A DNA stretch of 64,000 nucleotides from Pontibacter arcticus (lineage in GTDB: Bacteria; Bacteroidota; Bacteroidia; Cytophagales; Hymenobacteraceae), in the NCBI RefSeq assembly GCF_003284895.1, contig NZ_QMDV01000001.1, forward strand, positions 89,080 through 153,079, written 5' to 3'. Numbering within the stretch: the first letter of the stretch is position 1; each line of letters starts with the position of its first letter. The translations under genes and the position numbers were made by a program. Under the pieces are notes generated by a model. It made no database searches, was not told the DNA's origin, and saw nothing but the letters and a program-made list of their open reading frames with translations. Below, piece after piece: positions 27,324 through 35,081 of the stretch.

Positions 27324-29813
27324 CTACAACTTAAACTGTACTGAGAACTTAAGCCCGAACTTGCGGGCGTCTTTATTATCTAAGTAAGATAACCGGTGGA
27401 AAGCATCCACGCGCAGCACTTTAAAGATATTCTCGATGCCGTACCCCACTTCCATATAAGGTTTGCCGCCACCGAAAGTATAGAATTGTTCCTGCGGAGC
27501 GCCATCTATACCAACCGGTGATAGCATTTGCTGGTTTTTGGTACTCAGGTCGCCATACAGGATATTGGCAGTGGCCAGCGTACGCCATTTCAGCTTACGG
27601 ATAAGTGGCAGGCGGTTAAAGAAAAGCCCCTCAAAATACTGTTCGTAGTGCAAAGATGCGTAGGTATCGCTGGCAAACTCAAAATTGTTGAGCAGGTTAA
27701 AAGCGGCAGTGTAGTAAAAAGGCGTTTCGTTTCCGGTATGTACTTCCAGTAAAGGATACGGCACCGCCGAAAATATCTTCCCCGCATCCAGTTTATAGTT
27801 GGCATTTCCTAAAAAGCCCATCGGGAAATCATGCGTCACGTTCACATCTACGCGCTGGTAATCCAGTGTAGAGCGCATGATGTTGGGCAGGCCTGCGGTA
27901 TACTTCAAGGTAAAAACAGGGCGGTTGCCGTTACCCAGGCTAATGCGTTCATTGTCGTTTTGTACGTATACCTGGTGGCTGGCAATGCGCGTGGTAAAAC
28001 TTACCTCTGTGGTCGTAAAACCATCTTTTAATACAGGCTGGTCGCCTTGCTGCGCAACGTAAGCAAAATTATACTGCGGCGCGAAAACACGGTTACTGAA
28101 GGCAATGCGCTGGGTTACGCCGCGTAATACATCACGTTGTAGGTACGCGCTGTTCTCTGTTACTAAGATCGGCCTCCTTAAGGTGCCAAAGCGCGAGAAA
28201 CCCATAAAAAACGGACTTGCTTCCAGCCTTTCCGACATCAGGCCTACCTGTTGCAGGTCTTGTTTATGTGTTACGCCTACTTCGCTCCAATGGTCGCGGG
28301 AAAGTATGAAACGGGCACTTGTGCTATACTTCAGTTTTTTATCATCGGTGCCATAGGCAGCATAACCACGCAGCTCCAGTTTGTTACTGAAATCGATGTT
28401 GGTTTTGCCGCCTAGCTGGAAGCGGTGGCCTTCAAAATTGTTCCAGGCGTACGTATAAGGCCACGGTCCCCAGCTGAATTTCCCCATTTTCTGATAGCCG
28501 GTACTCAACAGCGTCATGATGGTAGTAAAGCGTTTGATCTTAGGGGTTTCCCGGATAGAGTCTATGGTGGCGTATACTTGCTTATCGGCTATGGTAAGCG
28601 TATCATGGCGGCTGGATTGCCAGAAAGAGTCCTGCTGTTTGGTGGCTTCCTGCAGTAATTCTACGGGTTTGTCAAAATACCGGTTGGCATGTGGCTGATT
28701 TACAACTACATCTTTGTACGAAGTATAAACATGCGCTTTTATACCTGTTTTAGAGCGGTTAAGGCCCTGCAACTGAATGGTAACGTCTGTTCTGTTGGGT
28801 ATCCAGGCAATGTCGTTTACAGGCTGCAATTCCTGCACCAGCCGGATGCCGTCCACAAAGTTTATGTTAGCTGATCTGCTTATTTCCACATCAATTTTAC
28901 GGAGGGCATACGTTTTTTCGGTTATCCAGATAGTACCGTTAAAAGCCAGGTCCTGCGGGCGCTTCTGGTTTACTTTGATCTGGTAGCACCATTCATCACC
29001 AATAAAAAGGCTATCCTCTAATTCATAGTCATAGGCTCTTTTCCAGCCATCAGCAATCGGGCTGATAAAATCTTTCTGTAAAACACTTACGCGGTTCTGG
29101 TAAAAATTGTAATCCTGGTACGAGCTGCCCATCAGCTGCGACATCAGGCTGCCATCCTGCAAACCAATGCCGGTCACTTTAGTAGCTTTAATTACTTCCT
29201 TCTGCAGTTTGGGATCGCGGTTATAGCTAAAATCCGAAAGCGTTTCCGACATAAAGAACGGCAGTTGCTTATCGCCTTTCTCCCCTTTTTGCAGCTTATC
29301 CGTATCCACAAAACGCGTAACGGCTCCTGTTACGGCATCTTTCCCCTTCTTTTGCCCCAGCCCGTTCAGGTGCAGTTGCATTTTGGTATAAGCCTCGTAC
29401 TGGTAAGCGGTCAGTTTACGTTTGTCGTTTGCATTTTTGTGGTTTATCACTTCCCGCATAATCTTAAAAGCAGGATTTTCGCCGGGCCTAATCACAATTT
29501 CCTGTAGTGCGTGCGCGCTTGGCTCCAGTTTAAAGATCAGTTCTTGTGCGGCCACACCTTTCGCTACAGGAAGCGTTTTGGAAGTATAACCTACAAAAGA
29601 TGCCGTAAGGGAATCCGGAGCTGTTGAAAGCCGGATATTAAATGCTCCGTTCAGATCGGAAGAAGTGCCAAGTGTGGAGTTTTTTATATAAATGCTGACA
29701 AACGGGAGCGCTTCTCCTGTTGCAGCATCGGTTACCTTGCCTGAGATACGGATCTGTGCCTGTAATACCGTACTGCTCAAAGCAAAAACCAATAGAAGTA
29801 TGATTCGTTGCAA
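27324..29813 (-). CDS. DUF5686/carboxypeptidase-regulatory-domain outer membrane protein
   Basis: A protein of about 829 residues. After a signal peptide (cleaved after TVLQAQ), a carboxypeptidase-regulatory-like domain spans about 20-100 (ISGKVTDAATGEALPFVSIYIKN at its start). The DUF5686 region follows, with a long C-terminal part of beta-barrel character ending in aromatic FGLKFSVQFKL. I recall DUF5686 proteins as Bacteroidota outer-membrane proteins resembling TonB-dependent receptors without the plug. A -7 promoter box (TACTTTTG on the minus strand, 29838-29845) overlaps a TTG at 29840, so I place the start at the next TTG (29813), which begins a clean signal peptide MQRIILLLVFALSS. Confidence 0.88.
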   Translation of the reverse strand: MQRIILLLVFALSSTVLQAQIRISGKVTDAATGEALPFVSIYIKNSTLGTSSDLNGAFNIRLSTAPDSLTASFVGYTSKTLPVAKGVAAQELIFKLEPSAHALQEIVIRPGENPAFKIMREVINHKNANDKRKLTAYQYEAYTKMQLHLNGLGQKKGKDAVTGAVTRFVDTDKLQKGEKGDKQLPFFMSETLSDFSYNRDPKLQKEVIKATKVTGIGLQDGSLMSQLMGSSYQDYNFYQNRVSVLQKDFISPIADGWKRAYDYELEDSLFIGDEWCYQIKVNQKRPQDLAFNGTIWITEKTYALRKIDVEISRSANINFVDGIRLVQELQPVNDIAWIPNRTDVTIQLQGLNRSKTGIKAHVYTSYKDVVVNQPHANRYFDKPVELLQEATKQQDSFWQSSRHDTLTIADKQVYATIDSIRETPKIKRFTTIMTLLSTGYQKMGKFSWGPWPYTYAWNNFEGHRFQLGGKTNIDFSNKLELRGYAAYGTDDKKLKYSTSARFILSRDHWSEVGVTHKQDLQQVGLMSERLEASPFFMGFSRFGTLRRPILVTENSAYLQRDVLRGVTQRIAFSNRVFAPQYNFAYVAQQGDQPVLKDGFTTTEVSFTTRIASHQVYVQNDNERISLGNGNRPVFTLKYTAGLPNIMRSTLDYQRVDVNVTHDFPMGFLGNANYKLDAGKIFSAVPYPLLEVHTGNETPFYYTAAFNLLNNFEFASDTYASLHYEQYFEGLFFNRLPLIRKLKWRTLATANILYGDLSTKNQQMLSPVGIDGAPQEQFYTFGGGKPYMEVGYGIENIFKVLRVDAFHRLSYLDNKDARKFGLKFSVQFKL

Positions 29814-29837
29814 TGTCTTGTTTCTAAAATTCAGGTG

Positions 29838-29845
29838 CAAAAGTA
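29838..29845 (-). promoter_or_regulatory. Promoter -7 element for the DUF5686 gene
   Basis: TACTTTTGC on the minus strand matches TAnnTTTG. Its TTTG contains the TTG that would otherwise be read as the start codon, so translation must start further downstream. Confidence 0.5.
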
Positions 29846-30201
29846 GAGTGAACTATTTAGAAAAGCTATAACTGAACGCAATGTTTATGTTGGAACACCC
29901 TTGTATAGAAAAATATATTTCATATACAATATAATTCACTAATAACTAGCACCTTAACACAAGCATAATTTTCCTGATAAAGCCAGTAATATTTGATTAC
30001 TGTACCCTGCTTTCCGGGAATTTGCGGCTGCTAAAACCACCCCGTAAAGTATAACTATACCTGCCAGGTAAATGTACCGTGTTTTATACTTTGGGTAGTT
30101 TAAGCTGTAGAAAGAAAGCTTTGTAAGTATACTTTCTTTCTGAATGAAAACTTTGCTTTGATTTTACGTTAGATAGATTCAAAATTGACGATCCTTAATA
30201 T
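29846..30201. other. Divergent intergenic region with hairpin
   Basis: This AT-rich spacer of about 360 bp contains no gene I can support. Several AGTATA/TATACT motifs occur, and an inverted repeat AGAAAGAAAG...CTTTCTTTCT (30107-30141) with an internal AAGTATACTT lies 60 bp before the next gene. It could be an operator or an mRNA leader hairpin. Confidence 0.5.
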
Positions 30202-31791
30202 ATGAATATCCGTTACCGGGAAACCATACTTGTACTCCTCTTGCTTTCTTCGGGCTGTGCCCGTAAAAACTTCTTCTCCAAAACGCCCGTTTCCGACCCA
30301 GCCGTGTACCAGGCCTTGCAAACGAACACCACTCCCATCGATAGTGTAACCGTGCAGGCTGGCAAGCATTACAAGCGTTCGGGCTTTCATAACATTTTCT
30401 GGGGCTCGCATTACCGCAATGTATGGGCGGCTCCTGTTACGGTACCTGTTTTCGATTTGAAAACCATGCACGGCGGTATGGAGATCGAGAAAAAAGGCGG
30501 TGGTTTCCAGACAACCAGCCTGACCTTAGCCAGCAAAAGCGGCATGACCTACGCATTGCGCTCGCTTGATAAAGACCCTGTAGCGGTAGTACCCAAAATC
30601 TGGCAGAAAACTTTTGTTGCCAACGTACTCCGCGACCAGACATCAGCCCAAAACCCTTACGGAGCTTTTATTATTCCGCCCCTTGCCGAAGCTGTTGGGG
30701 TACCACATGCCAATCCGCAACTGGTGTATGTAAAACCTGCTGCCAAAGAGTTTGGCGAGTACGAAGAGCTTATCAGCGATGGCGTGTACATGATCGAGGA
30801 AAAGTATAACGACGAACGCGCTCTTACTCCTATGCTCGGCGATGCTGTGGATATTGTGGGCTCAGGAAAAGTGCTGAACAAGCGGTTCGAAGATGATGAC
30901 CACTTTATAGATCAGTTGGCCTTTGCAAAAGCAAGGTTGCTCGATATTTTCATTAATGACTGGGACCGCCATGAAGGCCAGTGGGAATGGGCCAAGTATG
31001 AACCTGGCGAAGAGAACGTGTACCGCCCGATTCCGAAAGACCGCGATAATGCGTTTTTCCGTTTTCAGAACGGGCTTATTCCCTGGATCTTCAGCCGCAA
31101 CTGGGCTATCCGCAAATTCGAATCTTTTGACGATGAATATAACGATGTGAAAGCGCTGGCCATTAACTCCAAGTTTATAGATGACCGCGCTCTGAACATG
31201 GTAACACGTGCGCAGTTCGATTCGCTGGCAAAAGAGATGCAGCGCTCCCTGACCGATAACGTGATCGAAACGGGGGTAAAACGTTTGCCTCCTTCGGTTT
31301 ATAAATTGGTGGGCGAATCAACTACGCAGAAGTTAAAAAACCGCCGCGACCAGCTGGATAAAGCCGCAGCCATGTTCTATAAAGTACTGGCCGAAGAAGT
31401 ATTGGTAATAGGCACCGATATGGAAGAAACTTTTGAAGTAAAACGCCTGAACGATGAGGAAACGGAAGTAAGCATTGTCCGCAAATCAGACAAAAAGCAA
31501 GTATACCACCGCATCTTCAAAACCTCCGAAACAAAAGAAATTAAATTGTATGGCCTCGCCGAAGACGATAAATTTAAGTTGAGCGGCGAGGTTAACAAAG
31601 GAATAAAGATCAGTATCATTGGTGGCCGCGGCGAAGACGAGATCAAAGATAAATCTGTTGTGAAAAGCGGCGGCAAAAAAACCTGGGTATACGATACCGT
31701 TGTAGGTACCGAACTGGAAGGTGGCCCAAGCACCAAAGATAAACGCACCAGCGATGTAAGAGTACACGCTTTTGATAGAGAAGGGTTCTGA
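30202..31791 (+). CDS. Lipoprotein with kinase-like DRH/DRD motifs, apparently lacking the usual C-terminal barrel
   Basis: A 529-residue protein with lipobox LSSGC (cysteine 19). The middle part carries EEKYNDE (199-205), DWDRHEGQWEW (253-263) and RPIPKDRDNAFF (275-286). This spacing recalls the catalytic DxH and metal-binding DxD of atypical kinases such as HipA, CotH and FAM20C (whose motif reads MDRHHYE). I recall the same segment in larger Bacteroidota proteins with a metallophosphatase domain before it and an outer-membrane barrel after it; here neither is present. The C-terminal domain (about 410-529) is beta-rich and ends at VHAFDREGF, where the barrel would start. Kinase activity is inference. 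Confidence 0.75.
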   Translation: MNIRYRETILVLLLLSSGCARKNFFSKTPVSDPAVYQALQTNTTPIDSVTVQAGKHYKRSGFHNIFWGSHYRNVWAAPVTVPVFDLKTMHGGMEIEKKGGGFQTTSLTLASKSGMTYALRSLDKDPVAVVPKIWQKTFVANVLRDQTSAQNPYGAFIIPPLAEAVGVPHANPQLVYVKPAAKEFGEYEELISDGVYMIEEKYNDERALTPMLGDAVDIVGSGKVLNKRFEDDDHFIDQLAFAKARLLDIFINDWDRHEGQWEWAKYEPGEENVYRPIPKDRDNAFFRFQNGLIPWIFSRNWAIRKFESFDDEYNDVKALAINSKFIDDRALNMVTRAQFDSLAKEMQRSLTDNVIETGVKRLPPSVYKLVGESTTQKLKNRRDQLDKAAAMFYKVLAEEVLVIGTDMEETFEVKRLNDEETEVSIVRKSDKKQVYHRIFKTSETKEIKLYGLAEDDKFKLSGEVNKGIKISIIGGRGEDEIKDKSVVKSGGKKTWVYDTVVGTELEGGPSTKDKRTSDVRVHAFDREGF

Positions 31792-31808
31792 TAAGCTGAG
31801 GTTGGCTT

Positions 31809-31852
31809 TAAAACAAAAGGGGCTGCAATTAATTGCAGCCCCTTTTGTTTTA
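31809..31852. terminator. Perfect 44-nt palindrome, bidirectional terminator
   Basis: The sequence is perfectly self-complementary over 22 bp on each side of 31830/31831, with core GGGGCTGCAATT and flanking AAAACAAAA/TTTTGTTTT. It separates two convergent genes. Confidence 0.9.
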
Positions 31853-31862
31853 CATATGATCT

Positions 31863-32114
31863 TTATCTGTCTTTCTTATTTGTGTCGCTCCCGCCACTTT
31901 CGCTGCCACTGCGGCTATCCGGGTTTTTAGCGCTTTTAAGGCCCTGGCCTTGCTGCTGCGAAGCTGTAGGCTGTGTGCCGCTTGGGCTTGTATTTACAGC
32001 CCCTTTGCGGTTTGCTTCATTCGGATCGTTTTCTGATCCAAGCTTAGCTTTATTTTCAGTGCTTTGCTTCGCGCTGTTTTGATTTTGCGGGTTATTGTTA
32101 TTCTGATCTTTCAT
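31863..32114 (-). CDS. Disordered Asn/Gln/Ser-rich small protein
   Basis: An 83-residue hydrophilic protein (MKDQNNNNPQNQNSAKQST... GSESGGSDTNKKDR) without cysteines, aromatic residues or hydrophobic segments, so almost certainly unstructured. Start, stop and matched terminator support a gene. Similar small disordered proteins are frequent in Cytophagales and are sometimes stress induced; no function is assigned. Confidence 0.6.
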   Translation of the reverse strand: MKDQNNNNPQNQNSAKQSTENKAKLGSENDPNEANRKGAVNTSPSGTQPTASQQQGQGLKSAKNPDSRSGSESGGSDTNKKDR

Positions 32115-32203
32115 AGCTTGTCGGTTTAGGTTTAGTACATCGCCTGTCAGGTAACAGGTTGTATATTCTTACGCCTATACCAACAGCTAAGTTATGGCAA
32201 TGC

Positions 32204-32956
32204 TTACTGGCTCTTGTTTACAACGGTAGCAGATGCCTGTGCAGCCGGCAATATCATCACCTCAGCCAGGTTTACGTGTGCAGGGCGCGTTACCATAAAA
32301 GCGATCAGTTCGGCTATATCCTGAGCTTCCAGGGCTTTGTAACCCTGATAAACGCTGGCAGCACGCTCCTTATCTCCTTTAAAGCGCACTTCCGAGAACT
32401 CCGTTTCTACCAACCCCGGATTAACTTCCGATACTTTGATGCCTTCCTGAATCAGATCCATCCGCATTCCTTTCGAGAGCGCATCTACCGCATGCTTGGA
32501 TGCACAGTAAACATTCCCGTTCGGGTACACCTCTTTGCCCGCAATAGAGCCGATGTTAACGATATGGCCTTTTTTATACTTTTGCATCAACGGAATTACG
32601 GCATGGCTTACGTACAACAGGCCTTTCACGTTTATATCGATCATTGCATCCCAGTCAGCCAGGTCACCACCCTGTACCGGCGACAGGCCGTGTGCATTAC
32701 CAGCATTGTTTACGAGCACTTCGATCTGTTTCCAGGCATCCGGCAGCGAGTTAATGGCATCGGCTACCGCATTTTTATCGCGCACATCAAAGGCTAACGT
32801 ATAAACCGGAACTCCGCTAAGCTGTTGTTTCAGTTCTTCCAGGCGTTCTGTTCTGCGGCCTGTGGCAATAATCTTAAATCCCTGTTTTGCCAGTTCCAAT
32901 GCGGTTGCGTGGCCAATACCAGAGGTGACTCCGGTTACAAGTGCTATTCTGTTCAT
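32204..32956 (-). CDS. Short-chain dehydrogenase/reductase (YdfG-like)
   Basis: A 250-residue classical SDR. It has the Rossmann motif TGVTSGIG (8-15), an arginine pair after beta-2 (ATGRRTERL) that favours NADP, NNAGNAHG, a catalytic serine in IVNIGSIAG, and YCASK (about 151-155). Overall character resembles YdfG, the NADP-dependent 3-hydroxy acid/serine dehydrogenase, but SDR substrates are hard to predict. It lies 3 bp downstream of porT on the same strand and may be co-transcribed with ubiE-porT. Confidence 0.92.
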   Translation of the reverse strand: MNRIALVTGVTSGIGHATALELAKQGFKIIATGRRTERLEELKQQLSGVPVYTLAFDVRDKNAVADAINSLPDAWKQIEVLVNNAGNAHGLSPVQGGDLADWDAMIDINVKGLLYVSHAVIPLMQKYKKGHIVNIGSIAGKEVYPNGNVYCASKHAVDALSKGMRMDLIQEGIKVSEVNPGLVETEFSEVRFKGDKERAASVYQGYKALEAQDIAELIAFMVTRPAHVNLAEVMILPAAQASATVVNKSQ

Positions 32957-32959
32957 CTT

Positions 32960-33739
32960 TTATTCAAAGAAAAGTATAAGCGATACGTTGTGGTTTTTCA
33001 GTTTCTGGATGCTGCGGTCGTACAGTTGCAGGTCGTCGTTTAACGGATCGTGCATGTTCATCAGCCCATGAGAAAAACGGAGTTCGGGCGCAAACTTAAA
33101 GTACGGGTAAAAAATATCGAGCCCGACGCCATACTCCAGTGCCAGGTCAAATTTTTTGGTCTGGATCAGCTGCGTCTTGGCATCTTCCGGCGAATTTTTC
33201 AAACTCCCCATATCGATGCCGGGCTTTATCCCTCCCACAAAATACATCCTGAAGTTACCACGGCGCTTGGCTTTATACTTTAAAAGCAGCGGCAACTCGA
33301 TCATGGTAGAGCTCAGGGTTTGGATATCTTCTTCCGAACTCTCAGCGGCAGTATTCGTGAATGCGATCTGGCGGCCGTAAAAACCTACACCCGGCACAAA
33401 GCGTGCATCCAGGTAATCGGCGAGACGCACGTTAAGCACCAGGCCGGTATAAAAACCAATGTTGGATTTGGTATTGGCTGTAATATAAGGCGAGCCTTCT
33501 ACAGCAGCCAGGGCCAGTTGGTCTGCGTACCACTGCGAGTGCTCCAGGTTATACTTGGTTAGCGGCATGGCCAGGTAAAAGCCGTAATGTACCAGTTTAT
33601 CGTCGTAGCCGGGTTTGTTCTGGGGCGCTTTGTTTGTCTGAGCTATACTTGTGTGGGTTATACTTAGCAGCAGAAACGCCAGAACAATTATTTTGTACCG
33701 ATGTAGATCGAACTGATCCCGAATGTGAGTGAATGCCAT
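32960..33739 (-). CDS. porT: PorT-like outer membrane beta-barrel protein (type IX secretion)
   Basis: A 259-residue protein with a signal sequence ([18 protein letters not shown], cleaved near residue 34) and an eight-strand-like barrel ([71 protein letters not shown]) ending in a C-terminal phenylalanine region ILFFE. Sequence and immediate linkage to ubiE match PorT, needed for type IX secretion and gliding. Its first 52 bp overlap the 3' end of ubiE in another frame, suggesting translational coupling; the exact start is uncertain because of the overlap. Confidence 0.8.
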   Translation of the reverse strand: MAFTHIRDQFDLHRYKIIVLAFLLLSITHTSIAQTNKAPQNKPGYDDKLVHYGFYLAMPLTKYNLEHSQWYADQLALAAVEGSPYITANTKSNIGFYTGLVLNVRLADYLDARFVPGVGFYGRQIAFTNTAAESSEEDIQTLSSTMIELPLLLKYKAKRRGNFRMYFVGGIKPGIDMGSLKNSPEDAKTQLIQTKKFDLALEYGVGLDIFYPYFKFAPELRFSHGLMNMHDPLNDDLQLYDRSIQKLKNHNVSLILFFE

Positions 33740-34410
33740 TTTGTGTTTTTAAATCCTACTTGCTGATAGATGTTTAAGAAATCCTGCCCGTCCGGGAACG
33801 CCTGTACCGACTCCGGCAGGTAGGTGTACGCTGCATTGTCCTTTGAAACGATCTTACCTACCAGCGGTAGTATATTTTTAAAATAAAATTGAAAAAGCTG
33901 CTTCATCGGGAAACTGCGTGGCTTCGAAAACTCCAGTACCACAATGGTTCCGCCCGGTTTCAGCACACGGTTCATTTCTGAAAGGCCTTTGCTCAGGTTT
34001 TCGAAGTTGCGCACTCCGAAGGCTGCTGTTACGGCATCAAAGGTATTGTCTGCAAAAGGCAGGTTTTCCGAGTCGCCGTACTGCAGTTCTATCTTATGGT
34101 TCAGACCTTTTTTGGTGAGCTTCTCACGTCCTACGGCTAACATGCCCTCCGAGATGTCTGCGCCCACAATTTTATCCGGGTTCAGCTTTAGTAACTCGAT
34201 CGCAAAATCGCCGGTGCCGGTTGCAATATCAAGTATAAGCTTCGGTTTTTGGGGAGCCAGCAGACTTACCGCCTTCTTGCGCCAGATTATATCGATCCCA
34301 GCACTCAGAAAATGGTTCAGGAAATCATACTTGCCGGCAATGTTATTAAACATGGTGGCCACCTGCGATTTCTTGTTATCGTCCTGGTCTTTATAAGGTA
34401 CTACTGCCAT
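33688..34410 (-). CDS. ubiE: Demethylmenaquinone methyltransferase UbiE/MenG
   Basis: SAM-dependent C-methylation of demethylmenaquinone, the last step of menaquinone synthesis. The protein of about 240 residues begins [20 protein letters not shown] and has the UbiE signature [21 protein letters not shown], motif [12 protein letters not shown], and the later [15 protein letters not shown] and [11 protein letters not shown] stretches. A -7 promoter box (34435-34442, minus strand) covers an upstream TTG, so the ATG at 34410 is the likely start. It leads a ubiE-porT-SDR operon. Confidence 0.95.
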   Translation of the reverse strand: MAVVPYKDQDDNKKSQVATMFNNIAGKYDFLNHFLSAGIDIIWRKKAVSLLAPQKPKLILDIATGTGDFAIELLKLNPDKIVGADISEGMLAVGREKLTKKGLNHKIELQYGDSENLPFADNTFDAVTAAFGVRNFENLSKGLSEMNRVLKPGGTIVVLEFSKPRSFPMKQLFQFYFKNILPLVGKIVSKDNAAYTYLPESVQAFPDGQDFLNIYQQVGFKNTKWHSLTFGISSIYIGTK

Positions 34411-34434
34411 ATGCGTTTCTAATTCAGATTCAGA

Positions 34435-34442
34435 CAAAAATA
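34435..34442 (-). promoter_or_regulatory. ubiE promoter, -7 element
   Basis: TATTTTTG on the minus strand, 25 bp upstream of the ATG at 34410, overlaps an alternative TTG start and argues against it. Confidence 0.5.
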
Positions 34443-34564
34443 CGGCACCTGCTCTTATAATGCATAGCTTATGTGTTTAAATATAAGTTGCGCTTTAGAA
34501 TTATTTGATTTTGTGTGGGTTTTGCTGGTGTAGCTTGATAATGTGAGTATGCTTTTTTGCTACC

Positions 34565-34972
34565 GTAGCTTTTTCTTTCTTCGTTTAGAAGTTCTTGTTT
34601 TATAGTTGGTTTTTTCGCCTCGCCGGCTAGGCCTCACTTTTCTCCTTGATGAGAAAAGTAAGCAAAAGAATCAAGACAATTCGAAACTCGCTGACGCTCA
34701 AACAGCGAATTGTCGAAGTGGTGCACCTTGCTAAAGTCTATCGCTCTTAGCAAGAGTATAGTTTATACTTTGTCGAACTTTAATAAAGCAGCTGATAGAA
34801 GAAAAAACCTATTCCAGTTCTTGGGTTGAGCGCCTTGTGAATTTCCGGTGCGCAGCAGCCGTTAGGCAGGGAATGAACACAGCGCGATGCCCGAGAACGA
34901 GTCCCAGCGGACTTGGAGCGAAAAAGCCAACTACACAACAAAAGCATCTCAAGCTAAGAAAGATGAAGCTAC
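34565..34972. repeat. 408-bp intergenic element with imperfect ~55-bp inverted ends
   Basis: The left end (34565-34618) begins GTAGCTTTTTCTTTCTT and ends TAGTTGGTTTTTTCGC. The right end (34918-34972), read on the other strand, begins GTAGCTTCATCTTTCTT and ends TAGTTGGCTTTTTCGC. The inside contains an imperfect hairpin (CACTTTTCTCCTTGATGAGA, continuing AAAGTAAG), a second inverted pair around 34679-34715 (CAATTCG and CGAATTG), and a GC-rich block at 34835-34920. No open frame inside looks like a transposase. It resembles a MITE or a decayed mobile element; other copies cannot be checked here. Confidence 0.65.
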
Positions 34973-35022
34973 GCCAGCAAAAATTCACATCAGCAACTAC
35001 AATCAGGAACCTATTAACAAAA

Positions 35023-35050
35023 AGAGGCCGAACATTGCTGTCCGGCCTCT
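35023..35050 (-). terminator. Terminator of the OmpA/PorE-like gene
   Basis: AGAGGCCGAACA pairs, with one mismatch, with TGTCCGGCCTCT. On the minus strand a T-run (from AAAAA upstream) follows the stem. Confidence 0.85.
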
Positions 35051-35081
35051 GTAAAAATAATTCAGAATAAACTTCTGCAGG

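Noticed and set aside
32159..32797. 212-codon plus-strand frame opposite the SDR gene
   Set aside because: No recognisable domain and antisense to an SDR gene with complete motifs.
34837..35070. 77-codon frame in the ubiE/OmpA spacer
   Set aside because: Arg/Lys/Thr-rich, crosses the end of the inverted-repeat element and the OmpA terminator; not a plausible gene.
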